Source of the DNA: Anaerolentibacter hominis
GTDB lineage: Bacteria; Bacillota; Clostridia; Lachnospirales; Lachnospiraceae
Assembly (NCBI RefSeq): GCF_032380675.1
Contig: NZ_JAWDIX010000001.1
Coordinates: 1,302,001 to 1,366,000, forward strand
Length of the DNA: 64,000 nt
Reading direction: 5' to 3'
Shown: piece by piece, positions 7,766 through 16,763 of the stretch
Layout: every line of letters starts with the position of its first letter
How positions within the stretch are numbered: the stretch's first letter is position 1
The notes under the pieces: model-generated
What the model was told of the DNA's origin: nothing
The model's input: only the letters and a program-made list of their open reading frames with translations
The model's database searches: none
Translations under genes and position numbers: made by a program

Positions 7766-9292
7766 TTATTTCGTTAGCTGTGACTTCTTGCTTGTGGTAA
7801 CCGGTTCGTCATAGCAGGAGAATATTTCCGTAAGCTTCTCCTGATCCGGTTTTTTGGTGATGATGCTGACGATGGGAACCAGGATTAATCCGATCAGCAT
7901 GGCCGCCGCGCCTGCCGTAATGGATGAACCAAAGACAGGAACGAACATATTAAATACGGTAATACCCACACCGCTGATAAAACTGGCCCAGACAGCTTCT
8001 TTCGTTACCCGCTTCCAGTACAGACCGTAGAGGAACGGAGCGAGAAACGCCCCTGCCAGTGCGCCCCAGGAGATTCCCATGAGCTGGGCGATAAAGGTGG
8101 GCGGGTCCAGAGCCAGAATGACGGAGAGCACAACAAAAAACACAACCAGAATACGGAGAACAAAGAGCTCTTTCTTATCATTCATTTTCTTGATGATATT
8201 TCCCTTTAAAAAGTCCAGTGCAAGTGTAGAGCTGGATGTGAGTACCAGGGAAGAAAGTGTTGACATGGAGGCGGAGAGCACCAGCACCACCACAATACCG
8301 ATCAGAATATCCGGCAGTGAGGACAGCATAAATGGAATGATGCTGTCGTAGATCACGGAGCCGTCCGCGGCGTGGATGGCAGGATTGTCAAATAACCGGC
8401 CGAAACCGCCCAGGAAATAGGAGCCTCCCGCAATAATAAGAGCAAAAATAGTCGATACTATGGTTCCGGTACGGATGGATTTTTCATCCCGGATTGCATA
8501 AAACTTATGTATCATCTGAGGCAGTCCCCAGGTTCCCAGGGACGTGAGGATAACCACGCTCAGCAGATTTAAAGGATCGGGACCGAAAAACGAGGTAAAT
8601 GCACCGGACTGGCCTAAGGTTACTGCAACATCGCTTTCCAGCGCAGAGAGTTCCCGAATTGCATTCATAAATCCGCCCTGGCCGGAAAGTACGGCCGCAA
8701 TGACCGCAACGATTCCGCCGAGCATAATAATACCCTGGATAAAATCGTTGATAGCGGTTGCCATATAGCCGCCCATGATAACATAAGCTCCCGTGAGGGC
8801 AGCCATGCCAATCACACAGATGCGGTAATCAATATTAAATGCCATACCGAACAGACGGGATAACCCGTTGTAGACGGAAGCGGTATATGGAACCAGAAAG
8901 ATAAAAATAATAGCGGAAGAAACGATCTTCAATGCTTTGCTGTTAAACCGCTTCCCGAAGAAATCAGGCATGGTGGAAGAGGATAGATGATTCGTCATGA
9001 CTCTGGTACGTCTTCCCAGAACCGCCCAGGCCAGCAGACTTCCCAGAATCGCGTTGCCGATTCCAACCCAGGTGGCGGAGATGCCGTATTTCCATCCAAA
9101 TTGACCTGCATATCCCACAAAGACAACTGCTGAGAAATAGGAAGTGCCGTAGGCAAATGCCGTCAGCCAGGGCCCTACGCTGCGGCCTCCCAGCACAAAG
9201 TCATTTACATTCGTCGCATGTCTCCGGGAGTAAATACCTACAATCAGCATACAGCCGAAGAATAAAATAACAAAAATCAATTTGGTTACCAT
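7766..9292 (-). CDS. putP: Sodium:solute symporter, PutP-like
   Basis: 508-residue inner-membrane protein with about 12-13 hydrophobic helices. It belongs to the SSS family that couples Na+ entry to solute uptake. N-terminal landmarks are DFVLGGRSVGPWLTAFAYG and FSAVVFVGYAG; SMSTLSSLVL in the second half matches the sodium-binding helix of PutP. Proline is the likely substrate by similarity, not proven. It has its own promoter 70-98 bases upstream with a palindrome beside it, and its own terminator, so it is a single-gene unit. Confidence 0.85.
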   Translation of the reverse strand: MVTKLIFVILFFGCMLIVGIYSRRHATNVNDFVLGGRSVGPWLTAFAYGTSYFSAVVFVGYAGQFGWKYGISATWVGIGNAILGSLLAWAVLGRRTRVMTNHLSSSTMPDFFGKRFNSKALKIVSSAIIFIFLVPYTASVYNGLSRLFGMAFNIDYRICVIGMAALTGAYVIMGGYMATAINDFIQGIIMLGGIVAVIAAVLSGQGGFMNAIRELSALESDVAVTLGQSGAFTSFFGPDPLNLLSVVILTSLGTWGLPQMIHKFYAIRDEKSIRTGTIVSTIFALIIAGGSYFLGGFGRLFDNPAIHAADGSVIYDSIIPFMLSSLPDILIGIVVVLVLSASMSTLSSLVLTSSSTLALDFLKGNIIKKMNDKKELFVLRILVVFFVVLSVILALDPPTFIAQLMGISWGALAGAFLAPFLYGLYWKRVTKEAVWASFISGVGITVFNMFVPVFGSSITAGAAAMLIGLILVPIVSIITKKPDQEKLTEIFSCYDEPVTTSKKSQLTK

Positions 9293-9340
9293 TTCTAAAA
9301 ATCTCCTCTCAAAACTTCAATACATTAAACTTCAACGCAG

Positions 9341-9357
9341 TAAAGCGTTGCGCTTTA
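9341..9357. promoter_or_regulatory. Palindrome next to the putP promoter
   Basis: TAAAGCG-TTG-CGCTTTA is a perfect inverted repeat lying just downstream of the -10 box, near the expected transcription start. It is a candidate operator or leader hairpin. Confidence 0.45.
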
Positions 9358-9361
9358 ACCT

Positions 9362-9390
9362 ATGTTAGCAGTAATGGAAGGAAAAGTCAA
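9362..9390 (-). promoter_or_regulatory. Sigma-A promoter of the symporter gene
   Basis: Minus strand: TTGACT (9390-9385), 17-base spacer, TAACAT (9367-9362). Confidence 0.65.
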
Positions 9391-9437
9391 GGAAAAGAAT
9401 AGAAGGCGGGGTAGAGTGAATTATAACATGACAGGGG

Positions 9438-9466
9438 TTGTTTCTCTCCGGTGAGTGCGATAAAAT
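9438..9466 (+). promoter_or_regulatory. Probable promoter of the pentapeptide-repeat gene
   Basis: TTGTTT, 17-base spacer, TAAAAT, with the gene starting 33 bases further on. The -10 is good and the -35 moderate. Confidence 0.45.
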
Positions 9467-9498
9467 GAAGAACATCTGGAACAGAGGAGAATCATTTT

Positions 9499-10140
9499 AT
9501 GCAGAATAATAAAAAGCCGGTACTGGAGCAGGTTTCAGGATTAAGAGACTGGATCGGGCAGTCCGTTGACAGGGAAGAAATGCTGGAATATAAACTATTT
9601 CAGGAAGAGACTCTAAATGGGATGGATGGGACAAGAGCAGAATTTCATTCGGTATGTTTTATCCGCTGCCGCTTTGAGGACTGTGACTTTACAAAGGGAT
9701 CTTTTTTAAATTCGGAGTTTCAAAATTGTGATTTTTCTAACTGCCGCTTTACAGACTCCTACTGGAAGGAAAGCTGTATCTCCGGGTGTAAAGCCCAGGG
9801 CAGTGACTTTCAGCATGTGATCTTTCGCGGTATGAAATTAAACGATACCAAGTTTGACTACGGGAATTTTCATCAGGTTTTGTTTGAAAATACAACGATA
9901 GAACAGTGCACTTTTGACAGCGCCTCCTTTGCCGAGGCCAAATGGAAAAAAGTGAGACTGCACGGAAACAGGTTTGAGCATACCGATTTTTTCAGAACGT
10001 CACTGAAGGGTCTGGATTTTTCGGAATGTGAATTTCATGCGCCGCTTCTCTCGGAGGACTTTAAGGAGCTGAGAGGAGCCAGATTCAGTGTGAACCAGGC
10101 CGCCGAGCTAGCCGGTCTGCTGGGGATAACCATAGTATAG
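9499..10140 (+). CDS. Pentapeptide-repeat protein
   Basis: 213 residues, most of them (about 50-185) in A/C-[D/N]-[F]-x-x repeats such as CRFEDCDF, NCDFSNCRF and GSDFQHVIF. These fold into a right-handed beta-helix. Some relatives (Qnr, McbG) mimic DNA and protect gyrase, but many have no known role and nothing here decides this. Many aromatic and Cys positions fill the central repeat site. A GAGGAG before the ATG supports the start. A GNAT gene follows 50 bases after the stop and may be co-transcribed. Confidence 0.85.
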   Translation: MQNNKKPVLEQVSGLRDWIGQSVDREEMLEYKLFQEETLNGMDGTRAEFHSVCFIRCRFEDCDFTKGSFLNSEFQNCDFSNCRFTDSYWKESCISGCKAQGSDFQHVIFRGMKLNDTKFDYGNFHQVLFENTTIEQCTFDSASFAEAKWKKVRLHGNRFEHTDFFRTSLKGLDFSECEFHAPLLSEDFKELRGARFSVNQAAELAGLLGITIV

Positions 10141-10189
10141 AAGAATGCCGGGTGTATGGGCAGCAAACAGAGAAGGGCATGAATATAGA

Positions 10190-10645
10190 ATGAATATAAA
10201 CTTTGAACCGGTTAATCCGGATAACAGAAACGAGATAGAACATTTACAGCTGCTGCCGGAACAGGTGGATTTTATCGAGAGTGTAAAAGACTGCCTTGCC
10301 GAGGCAGATAAGGATAAAAGCTGGAGGCCGGTTGGAATTTACGATAATGAAACTCTGATTGGTTTTGCCATGTACGGTTATTTTGATCAGCCCCAGCCGA
10401 ACGGACAGGTGTGGTTAGACCGGTTCCTGATTGATCAACGTTATCAGGGAAAAGGCTATGGAGCGGCAGCGGTCAACGGGCTGCTGGAAAAACTGTTCGG
10501 GGAGTATGATACGCAAAAGATTTATTTAAGCGTTTATGAGGAGAATAAAGCCGCGATACACCTCTATGAGAAATCGGGCTTCCGTTTCAACGGCGAAGTG
10601 GATACCAAGGGGGAAAAGGTGATGGTGTGCGGAAAGATGAAGTAG
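10190..10645 (+). CDS. GNAT-family N-acetyltransferase
   Basis: About 151 residues with the GNAT acetyl-CoA loop QRYQGKGYGAAAV near residues 84-96 and the C-terminal motif AAIHLYEKSGF. The N-terminal pattern (EPVNPDN, then LPEQVDFI) resembles diamine/spermidine acetyltransferases of the BltD/PaiA type, so a polyamine or amine substrate is plausible but unproven. ATG 10190 is preferred over an in-frame ATG at 10145 because the domain begins right after it; the ribosome site is weak. Confidence 0.8.
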   Translation: MNINFEPVNPDNRNEIEHLQLLPEQVDFIESVKDCLAEADKDKSWRPVGIYDNETLIGFAMYGYFDQPQPNGQVWLDRFLIDQRYQGKGYGAAAVNGLLEKLFGEYDTQKIYLSVYEENKAAIHLYEKSGFRFNGEVDTKGEKVMVCGKMK

Positions 10646-10720
10646 AGTTGGTTTAAAAGACGATCAGGACGTAGTAGAAATGATTCGTCAGTTAAGGAAG
10701 AATGGTTAATATATGAAGGT

Positions 10721-10910
10721 AAGCCATGCCAAGCTTAACAAGCTAACGCTTGTACGCTTTACGGCTGTCGCACTATTAAAACAAGCCATGCAAGCTCCGC
10801 AAGCTGACGCTTGCTCGCTTTACGGCTGTCGCCGTATAATAAAACAAACATAAGCCTGCTTTGGTGAGCAAGCTCCCCTGCAGGCTTATGTTTGTTTTAT
10901 TGCATGGCTT
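10721..10910 (-). repeat. Family B structured repeat, copy 1
   Basis: This element fills most of the gap between the GNAT gene and rpsT. Bounded by AAGCCATGC and GCATGGCTT. Read on the minus strand it has a perfect 22-bp hairpin (arms 10901-10880 and 10859-10838) with a loop containing GGGGAGCTTGCTCACC. An ACGGC/GCCGT hairpin (10835-10822) and a GCAAGC/GCTTGC hairpin (10814-10799) follow. A second degenerate half-unit (10721-10782) repeats the 10783-10845 unit in tandem. Copies with different stem sequences lie at 23804-24018 and 39331-39519. Confidence 0.8.
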
Positions 10911-10916
10911 GTAGCT

Positions 10917-10952
10917 ATAAAAAAATCTAGACCTGCAGGGTGATGCAGGTCT
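10917..10952 (-). terminator. Terminator of rpsT
   Basis: On the minus strand AGACCTGCA (10952-10944) pairs with TGCAGGTCT (10937-10929), followed by AGATTTTTTT. It is a textbook intrinsic terminator 26 bases past the rpsT stop. Confidence 0.85.
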
Positions 10953-10977
10953 GGTAGGTCAATCTATAGATCAATAA

Positions 10978-11241
10978 TTAAGCAAGTTTATTGACCGCTT
11001 TTGTCAGACTAGAAACTTTTCTGGAAGCTGTATTCTTATGATAAACTCCCTTTGAAGTAGCTTTCTCGATCTCAGAAATAGCATTTACTAAAGCAGCCTG
11101 TGCAGTAGCCTTATCGCTGGCAGCCACAGCGCCGTCTACTTTCTTAATTGCTGTTTTAACTCTGGAACGGATTGCTTTGTTTCTCTCTGTCTTTACTCTC
11201 GAAACTAAAATTCTCTTCTTTGCAGATTTAATATTAGCCAA
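10978..11241 (-). CDS. rpsT: 30S ribosomal protein S20
   Basis: 87-residue, Lys/Arg/Ala-rich helical protein beginning MANIKSAKKRIL, the S20 hallmark, with conserved KGVYHKNTASRKVSSL near the C-terminus. It binds 16S rRNA at the bottom of the small subunit. It is a single-gene unit with a near-consensus promoter about 130 bases upstream and a strong terminator, divergent from gpr. The rpsT/gpr neighbourhood is typical of clostridia. Confidence 0.98.
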   Translation of the reverse strand: MANIKSAKKRILVSRVKTERNKAIRSRVKTAIKKVDGAVAASDKATAQAALVNAISEIEKATSKGVYHKNTASRKVSSLTKAVNKLA

Positions 11242-11372
11242 TTTTCACACCTCCCATATCACATATTTTCAATTGCATCATCCGATGAGTAGGTGATGCG
11301 GCGTTCAGACAACTTGTCTGTTCTGTTTCATTAAACACGGACACGGTCGTTTCAATGTAAACACACTTACTT

Positions 11373-11401
11373 ATTCTAGTATATCCCAAGATTCCTGTCA
11401 A
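11373..11401 (-). promoter_or_regulatory. Sigma-A promoter of rpsT
   Basis: Minus strand: TTGACA (11401-11396), 17-base spacer, TAGAAT (11378-11373). Near-perfect, as expected for a ribosomal protein. It leaves a leader of about 125 bases that may carry S20 autoregulation, though no known motif is recognised. Confidence 0.8.
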
Positions 11402-11468
11402 TACATATTCTCCCGAAAAAATGGAAATATTGAAGAAAAGGAAGCCGTGAAGGAGGATTAACAGCAAA

Positions 11469-12275
11469 ATGGAACAATTGATGCGAACAGACCTTGCCCT
11501 GGAGGCAAAAGAACGGTTTGAACAGGACAATGTGGAGATCAAGGGAGTCATTCTGGAAAAAGAGGGGAAGAGAATTCCTGTAACTACTGTTGTCATTGAA
11601 ACACAGGAAGCTGCGGATAAGATGCAGAAGCCAATCGGTACTTATATTACAATAGAGATACCGGAGGAAGGAGCACGGGATGAAAAGGTTCTGGAAACCT
11701 TTTATAAGTATTTCCAGAAATTAAAAAAGGATAACAGCTGGAAGAAAGCGCTTGTGGTTGGCCTGGGAAACAGGGAAGTGACGCCGGACCGCCTGGGACC
11801 CGAGATGACGAAATATATTCTGGTAAGCCGGACATTAAATACAATCGCGCCGGGGGTACTTGGCCAGACGGGCATGGAGACAGTCTCTATTATTAAGGGA
11901 ATTGTAGCGGAGACGAAGCCGGATGTATTGGTGGCTGTGGACGCCCTGGCGGCCAGAAACACCAAACGTCTGAACCGGACGATCCAGATGACAGATACCG
12001 GTATTCATCCGGGAGCGGGAGTTGGTAATTTCCGTCCTGCCCTCAACCGGGATACTCTGGGAATTGATGTGATTGCGGTAGGGGTGCCCACCGTCGTGGA
12101 TGCCCTGACGATCGTGGCGGATAATCTGGAGAAGCTTGGAGCGCAGGAGCTTTTAACCTATATGGATCAGAAGGAGCTGCGGGAATTTTTTGTGACGCCA
12201 AATGATATTGACGAATCCATATTTCATATGAGCCGGCTGCTGGCAGAAGGAATGAATGCAGTATTCGGGGAATAG
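11469..12275 (+). CDS. gpr: Germination protease (spore protease GPR)
   Basis: 268-residue aspartic-type endopeptidase (family A25) that degrades small acid-soluble spore proteins at germination. It is made in the forespore as a zymogen. TDLALEAKE near residue 7 resembles the known propeptide cleavage region, which mimics the SASP cut site. The core has VVGLGNREVTPDRLGP, PDVLVAVDALAA and the conserved GIHPGAGVGN. A strong AAGGAGG precedes the ATG. I could not recognise a sigma-G promoter with confidence. spoIIP follows, the usual clostridial arrangement. Confidence 0.96.
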   Translation: MEQLMRTDLALEAKERFEQDNVEIKGVILEKEGKRIPVTTVVIETQEAADKMQKPIGTYITIEIPEEGARDEKVLETFYKYFQKLKKDNSWKKALVVGLGNREVTPDRLGPEMTKYILVSRTLNTIAPGVLGQTGMETVSIIKGIVAETKPDVLVAVDALAARNTKRLNRTIQMTDTGIHPGAGVGNFRPALNRDTLGIDVIAVGVPTVVDALTIVADNLEKLGAQELLTYMDQKELREFFVTPNDIDESIFHMSRLLAEGMNAVFGE

Positions 12276-12361
12276 GGAGGACGTCCGGGCCATATATTGT
12301 ATGGAACGATCAGCCGGGAGAGCTTGGACACCGGCTGTATCTGTTCAATACACGGAAAGGT

Positions 12362-13561
12362 ATGGACTTGAGAATGGCGGGAAAGAGGATAAGAATTCGA
12401 AAAGAGGCCTGGATTCGGCTGGCGGTGCTGCTGATCACGGCCCTTTTTCTCCTTTTGTGCGGCAGCCGTATCGGGAAAGCCTGTCTGACCGGATTCTGCG
12501 AAGCTGCATACAGAGAGGCCGGGGGAATTATGACCTACCAGAGCAGGTATGCCCAGGAACAGAAGCTGGGGTCCGGGCTGCTGGGGCAGATTGTAGGAAA
12601 TTTTTCTATCAACCGCTATTTTATGGAATATGCAGATATAGAACCGGTGGAAGAAGATGAAAGTACATTTCTTTTATTAGAAGAACTTCCTGGCTTTCAG
12701 AATGACCGGACGGAAGTGAGCTATATTTTCGGTGAGACCTACTATGAGGAATCCAAAGATACACAGGATGGCAATGACAGCAAGCTGGCAGCGAATCGAA
12801 AGGTAGTGGAAACACTGAAAAAAAATAAGGATTATGAATACCTGCTGTCGAATTTTTATATTCTGGATTCGGTCACCTCTGTAAATGAGAAGGTGCTTCC
12901 GGTTAAAACAATGCTGTCCAAAGATATGACGCTGAAACAAAGTGATCAGCCCCAGATTTTAATCTATCATACCCACGGATCGGAGACATTTGCCGACAGT
13001 AAGAAAGGAAAAACAGAAGATACCGTTATCGGCCTGGGGGATACACTGACCGCAGAGCTTGAAAAATATGGATACAATGTAATACATGACAGAAATGTCT
13101 ATGATGAGGTGGACGGCGTGCTGGACCGAAGCAAGGCATATACGTATTCTCTGGAGGCTGTTAACCGTCACCTGAAGGAAAATCCCAGCATTCAGGTTGT
13201 ACTTGATATTCATCGGGACGGAGTGGCGGGAGATGAGAAAACCTACACGACCATTGACGGTGAAAAATCAGCTAGAATAATGTTTTTTAACGGCCTGAGC
13301 CGAAATAAGAAAGGCCCGATTGACTATCTGAACAATCCCAACCGGACCGGCAACCTGGCGTTCAGCCTTCAGATGGAGTGCAAGGCGATGGAGGAATTTC
13401 CGGATTTTGTGAAGAAAATTTATCTGAAAAATTACCGCTATAATCTCCACGTACGGGAGAGATGTCTTCTGGTAGAGGTGGGAAATCAGAATAATACGGT
13501 GCGGGAAGGTAAAAATGCCATGATTCATCTGGCGTATTTGCTCAATGAGGTATTGCAGTAA
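12362..13561 (+). CDS. spoIIP: Stage II sporulation protein P
   Basis: 399 residues: a short cytoplasmic start, one membrane anchor at about residues 18-38, then an external domain. SpoIIP is an amidase/endopeptidase that, with SpoIID and SpoIIM, thins septal peptidoglycan during engulfment. Metal and catalytic motifs are visible: YHTHGSETF and VLDIHRDGV, with RNLL-type LLVEVGNQNNT near the end. An in-frame ATG at 12374 is an alternative start, because GGAAAGG at 12354 is very close to 12362. It lies 86 bases after gpr. Confidence 0.93.
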   Translation: MDLRMAGKRIRIRKEAWIRLAVLLITALFLLLCGSRIGKACLTGFCEAAYREAGGIMTYQSRYAQEQKLGSGLLGQIVGNFSINRYFMEYADIEPVEEDESTFLLLEELPGFQNDRTEVSYIFGETYYEESKDTQDGNDSKLAANRKVVETLKKNKDYEYLLSNFYILDSVTSVNEKVLPVKTMLSKDMTLKQSDQPQILIYHTHGSETFADSKKGKTEDTVIGLGDTLTAELEKYGYNVIHDRNVYDEVDGVLDRSKAYTYSLEAVNRHLKENPSIQVVLDIHRDGVAGDEKTYTTIDGEKSARIMFFNGLSRNKKGPIDYLNNPNRTGNLAFSLQMECKAMEEFPDFVKKIYLKNYRYNLHVRERCLLVEVGNQNNTVREGKNAMIHLAYLLNEVLQ

Positions 13562-13722
13562 ATTTCCTTTTTATGCTATACTTATCCGGATATGTAAAGA
13601 AGCAAAAACAGCAGAAGTGTGCTTCATTGGCGCTGAATGGTCTGCTGATGGATACATACAGGGCAGAAGATATCCCGCAGGCCGGGATGGATATTGCTGC
13701 AAAAGTACCGGGAGGAAAAAAG

Positions 13723-15537
13723 ATGGCGGTCAATGACCAGGAAAAAATCAGAAATTTTTGTATTATTGCTCATATTGATCACGGTAAATCCACTTTGGCG
13801 GATCGTATTATTGAAAAGACGGGTCTGCTGACCAGCAGGGAGATGCAGGATCAGATTCTGGATAATATGGAGCTGGAAAGAGAAAGAGGCATCACAATTA
13901 AGGCGCAGACAGTGCGGATTATTTATCATGCCAAAGACGGGGAAGAGTATGTCTTTAACCTGATCGACACTCCGGGACATGTGGACTTTAACTATGAGGT
14001 ATCCAGAAGTCTTGCCGCCTGTGAAGGGGCTATTCTGGTGGTGGACGCAGCCCAGGGAATCGAAGCGCAGACGCTGGCCAATGTTTACCTAGCGCTGGAT
14101 CACAATCTGGAAATTATGCCTGTCATTAATAAAATTGATTTGCCGAGCGCGGAGCCGGAGAGAGTCAGAACAGAAATTGAAGATATCATTGGTCTGGATG
14201 CTGCGGATGCTCCGCTTATATCAGCCAAGAACGGAATTAATATAGAAGATGTACTGGAACAGATCATCGAAAAGATTCCGGCACCGGAGGGGAAAAAAGA
14301 GGAGCCGCTGAAGGCGCTGATTTTTGATTCTCTGTATGATTCTTATAAGGGTGTTATCGTTTTCTGCCGTGTATTTGACGGGAGTATAAAAAAAGGAACT
14401 GCGATGCGCTTTATGGCCACAGGAGCAGAGGCTGAGGTGGTGGAAGTGGGATTCTTCGGACCCGGCCAGTTTATTCCCTGTGAGGAGCTCTCCGCAGGAA
14501 TGGTAGGCTATGTGACGGCCAGCCTGAAAAATGTAAAGGACACCCGGGTGGGTGATACGATTACAGATGCATTAAACCCATGCAGCGAGGCGCTGCCTGG
14601 ATATAAGAAGGTTAATCCCATGGTATACTGCGGGATGTATCCGGCCGACGGCGCAAAATATCCGGATTTGCGGGATGCGCTGGAGAAGTTACAGCTTAAC
14701 GACGCGGCACTCCAGTTTGAACCGGAGACCAGCGTGGCTCTGGGCTTTGGCTTCCGGTGCGGTTTTCTGGGTCTGCTCCATTTGGAAATCATGCAGGAGC
14801 GGCTGGAGAGAGAATATAATCTGGATCTGGTGACAACCGCCCCCAGCGTTATTTATAAAGTACACAAGACCGACGGTGCGATGCTTGAGATTACAAACCC
14901 CACCAATCTGCCGGACCCTTCCGAGATCGACTATCTGGAAGAACCCTTTGTCTCTGCCGAGATTATGGTGACGACGGAGTTTGTGGGAGCCATTATGAAG
15001 CTTTGCCAGGAGCGGAGAGGTATTTACCTGGGCATGGAATATATGGAGGCTACAAGGGCACTCTTAAAATACGAACTGCCGTTAAACGAAATTATTTATG
15101 ATTTCTTTGATGCTCTGAAATCCCGCTCGAAGGGTTATGCATCCTTTGATTATGAATTAAAAGGCTATGTTCAGAGTGATTTGGTCAAGCTGGATATCTT
15201 AATCAACAGGGAAGAGGTGGACGCTCTCTCCTTTATCGTACATGCAGACAGCGCATATGAGCGAGGGAGAAAGATGTGTGAAAAACTGAAAGAGGAGATT
15301 CCGCGTCAGCTTTTTGAGATCCCGATTCAGGCAGCGGTGGGAAGCAAGATCATTGCACGAGAGACCGTGAAAGCACTCCGAAAGGATGTGCTGGCCAAGT
15401 GCTATGGCGGCGATATCAGCCGGAAGAAAAAACTTCTGGAGAAACAGAAGGAAGGCAAGAAGCGGATGCGTCAGGTTGGTAATGTAGAGATACCGCAGAA
15501 AGCATTCATGAGCGTACTCAAGCTGGATGAGGATTAA
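13723..15537 (+). CDS. lepA: Elongation factor 4 (LepA)
   Basis: 604-residue translational GTPase that acts on stalled or mis-translocated ribosomes. G motifs: AHIDHGKST, the effector region RGITIKAQ, DTPGHVDF, NKIDLP and SAKNG. The LepA-specific C-terminal domain ends in the basic tail ISRKKKLLEKQKEGKKRMR. GGGAGGAAAAAAG directly before ATG 13723 marks the start; a longer reading from 13573 adds 50 non-conserved residues and is rejected. The stop is 2 bases from hemW, so the two are translationally coupled. Confidence 0.97.
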   Translation: MAVNDQEKIRNFCIIAHIDHGKSTLADRIIEKTGLLTSREMQDQILDNMELERERGITIKAQTVRIIYHAKDGEEYVFNLIDTPGHVDFNYEVSRSLAACEGAILVVDAAQGIEAQTLANVYLALDHNLEIMPVINKIDLPSAEPERVRTEIEDIIGLDAADAPLISAKNGINIEDVLEQIIEKIPAPEGKKEEPLKALIFDSLYDSYKGVIVFCRVFDGSIKKGTAMRFMATGAEAEVVEVGFFGPGQFIPCEELSAGMVGYVTASLKNVKDTRVGDTITDALNPCSEALPGYKKVNPMVYCGMYPADGAKYPDLRDALEKLQLNDAALQFEPETSVALGFGFRCGFLGLLHLEIMQERLEREYNLDLVTTAPSVIYKVHKTDGAMLEITNPTNLPDPSEIDYLEEPFVSAEIMVTTEFVGAIMKLCQERRGIYLGMEYMEATRALLKYELPLNEIIYDFFDALKSRSKGYASFDYELKGYVQSDLVKLDILINREEVDALSFIVHADSAYERGRKMCEKLKEEIPRQLFEIPIQAAVGSKIIARETVKALRKDVLAKCYGGDISRKKKLLEKQKEGKKRMRQVGNVEIPQKAFMSVLKLDED

Positions 15538-15539
15538 AG

Positions 15540-16670
15540 ATGAGAGAAGTCAGCCTGTATATTCATCTGCCTTTTTGTATCCGCAAGTGCAATTACTGTG
15601 ATTTTCTCTCCGGAGCTTACCCGGACAGAGACAGAAGAAATTATCTGGCTGCTCTGGCAGCCGAGATGAAACGATATGGAATGAAGATGAAGGGGTATGT
15701 TGCCGGTACGGTTTTTATCGGAGGCGGCACCCCTTCTATTCTGGAAACGGACGAGATAGAGTATCTGATGGTGGAGCTGCGGAAGAATTTTTGGATCAGG
15801 CCGGAGGCAGAACTTACCATGGAGGCCAATCCCGGCACGTTGACCATGGACAAGCTGTCCTGCTACAGGAGACTGGGAATCAACCGGCTGAGCATTGGGC
15901 TGCAATCCGCTGATAATGAACTGCTCAGGGTACTGGGAAGAATCCATACCCGGGAAGAGTTCGAGGTAAACTACCAGATGGCCAGAGAATGCGGCTTTGA
16001 TAATATTAACATAGATCTGATGTCCTCTCTTCCGGGACAGTCTGTACCGTCCTGGGAAGATACCCTATTGTATACGGCAGGTCTTGGTCCGGAGCATATT
16101 TCCGCCTACAGCCTGATTATAGAACCGGGCACACCGTTCTACGACAGGTATCAGAGCGGGGAAGGGCTTCCTACAGAGGAAGAAGACCGGCAGATGTATT
16201 ACAGCACAAGAGAGATTTTAAGTGAATTTGGCTATCACAGGTATGAGATATCAAATTATGCCAGACCGGGCAGAGAATGTGTTCATAATCTGGTCTACTG
16301 GCGCCGGGGGGAGTATCTGGGCCTTGGGTTGGGGGCCGCTTCACTGATGGAAGACAGGCGGTTTACAAATACGGACAGCTTCAATACTTATGTAGAATCC
16401 GCCGGAAGGAAGGATGTCCGGACGGAAATAAATCATTTGAACCGGCAGGAACGGATGGAAGAATTTATGTTTCTTGGACTGCGTTGTATAGAAGGCGTGT
16501 CTGCGGCAGAATTTGAAAGACAGTTTCATAGTTCTCTGGATTCTGTTTACGGAGGCGTCCTGGAAGCGCTGGGAAATGACGGGCTGGTCCGGCGGACGGG
16601 AGACAGGATAGCTCTGACAGACCGGGGAATTGATGTGAGCAACGTGGTGCTGGCGGAATTTTTATTCTGA
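15540..16670 (+). CDS. hemW: Radical SAM heme chaperone HemW
   Basis: 376 residues. The radical-SAM cluster motif CIRKCNYCDF starts near residue 12. The CDF ending lacks the fourth Cys found in true oxygen-independent coproporphyrinogen oxidase HemN (CxxxCxxCxC), so this is HemW, which carries heme to client proteins. GGGTPS, the AdoMet-binding MEANPGT and RLSIGLQS follow. It begins 3 bases after lepA, the standard Firmicutes order. Confidence 0.93.
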   Translation: MREVSLYIHLPFCIRKCNYCDFLSGAYPDRDRRNYLAALAAEMKRYGMKMKGYVAGTVFIGGGTPSILETDEIEYLMVELRKNFWIRPEAELTMEANPGTLTMDKLSCYRRLGINRLSIGLQSADNELLRVLGRIHTREEFEVNYQMARECGFDNINIDLMSSLPGQSVPSWEDTLLYTAGLGPEHISAYSLIIEPGTPFYDRYQSGEGLPTEEEDRQMYYSTREILSEFGYHRYEISNYARPGRECVHNLVYWRRGEYLGLGLGAASLMEDRRFTNTDSFNTYVESAGRKDVRTEINHLNRQERMEEFMFLGLRCIEGVSAAEFERQFHSSLDSVYGGVLEALGNDGLVRRTGDRIALTDRGIDVSNVVLAEFLF

Positions 16671-16763
16671 TAGAAAATTGAAACTTAGTTTATAGATGGC
16701 GCAGCAAAGAAGTCTATTCCCGTCTTGGGAGAGACTCAAAACGGGAAAGGCAAGGGTGTGAAT

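Noticed and set aside
10721..10845. Possible CRISPR-like tandem repeat
   Set aside because: Only two degenerate units with no unique spacers of regular length; better explained as part of the family B element.
13573..13722. 50-residue N-terminal extension of LepA
   Set aside because: LepA conservation starts after the ATG at 13723, which has a proper ribosome site.
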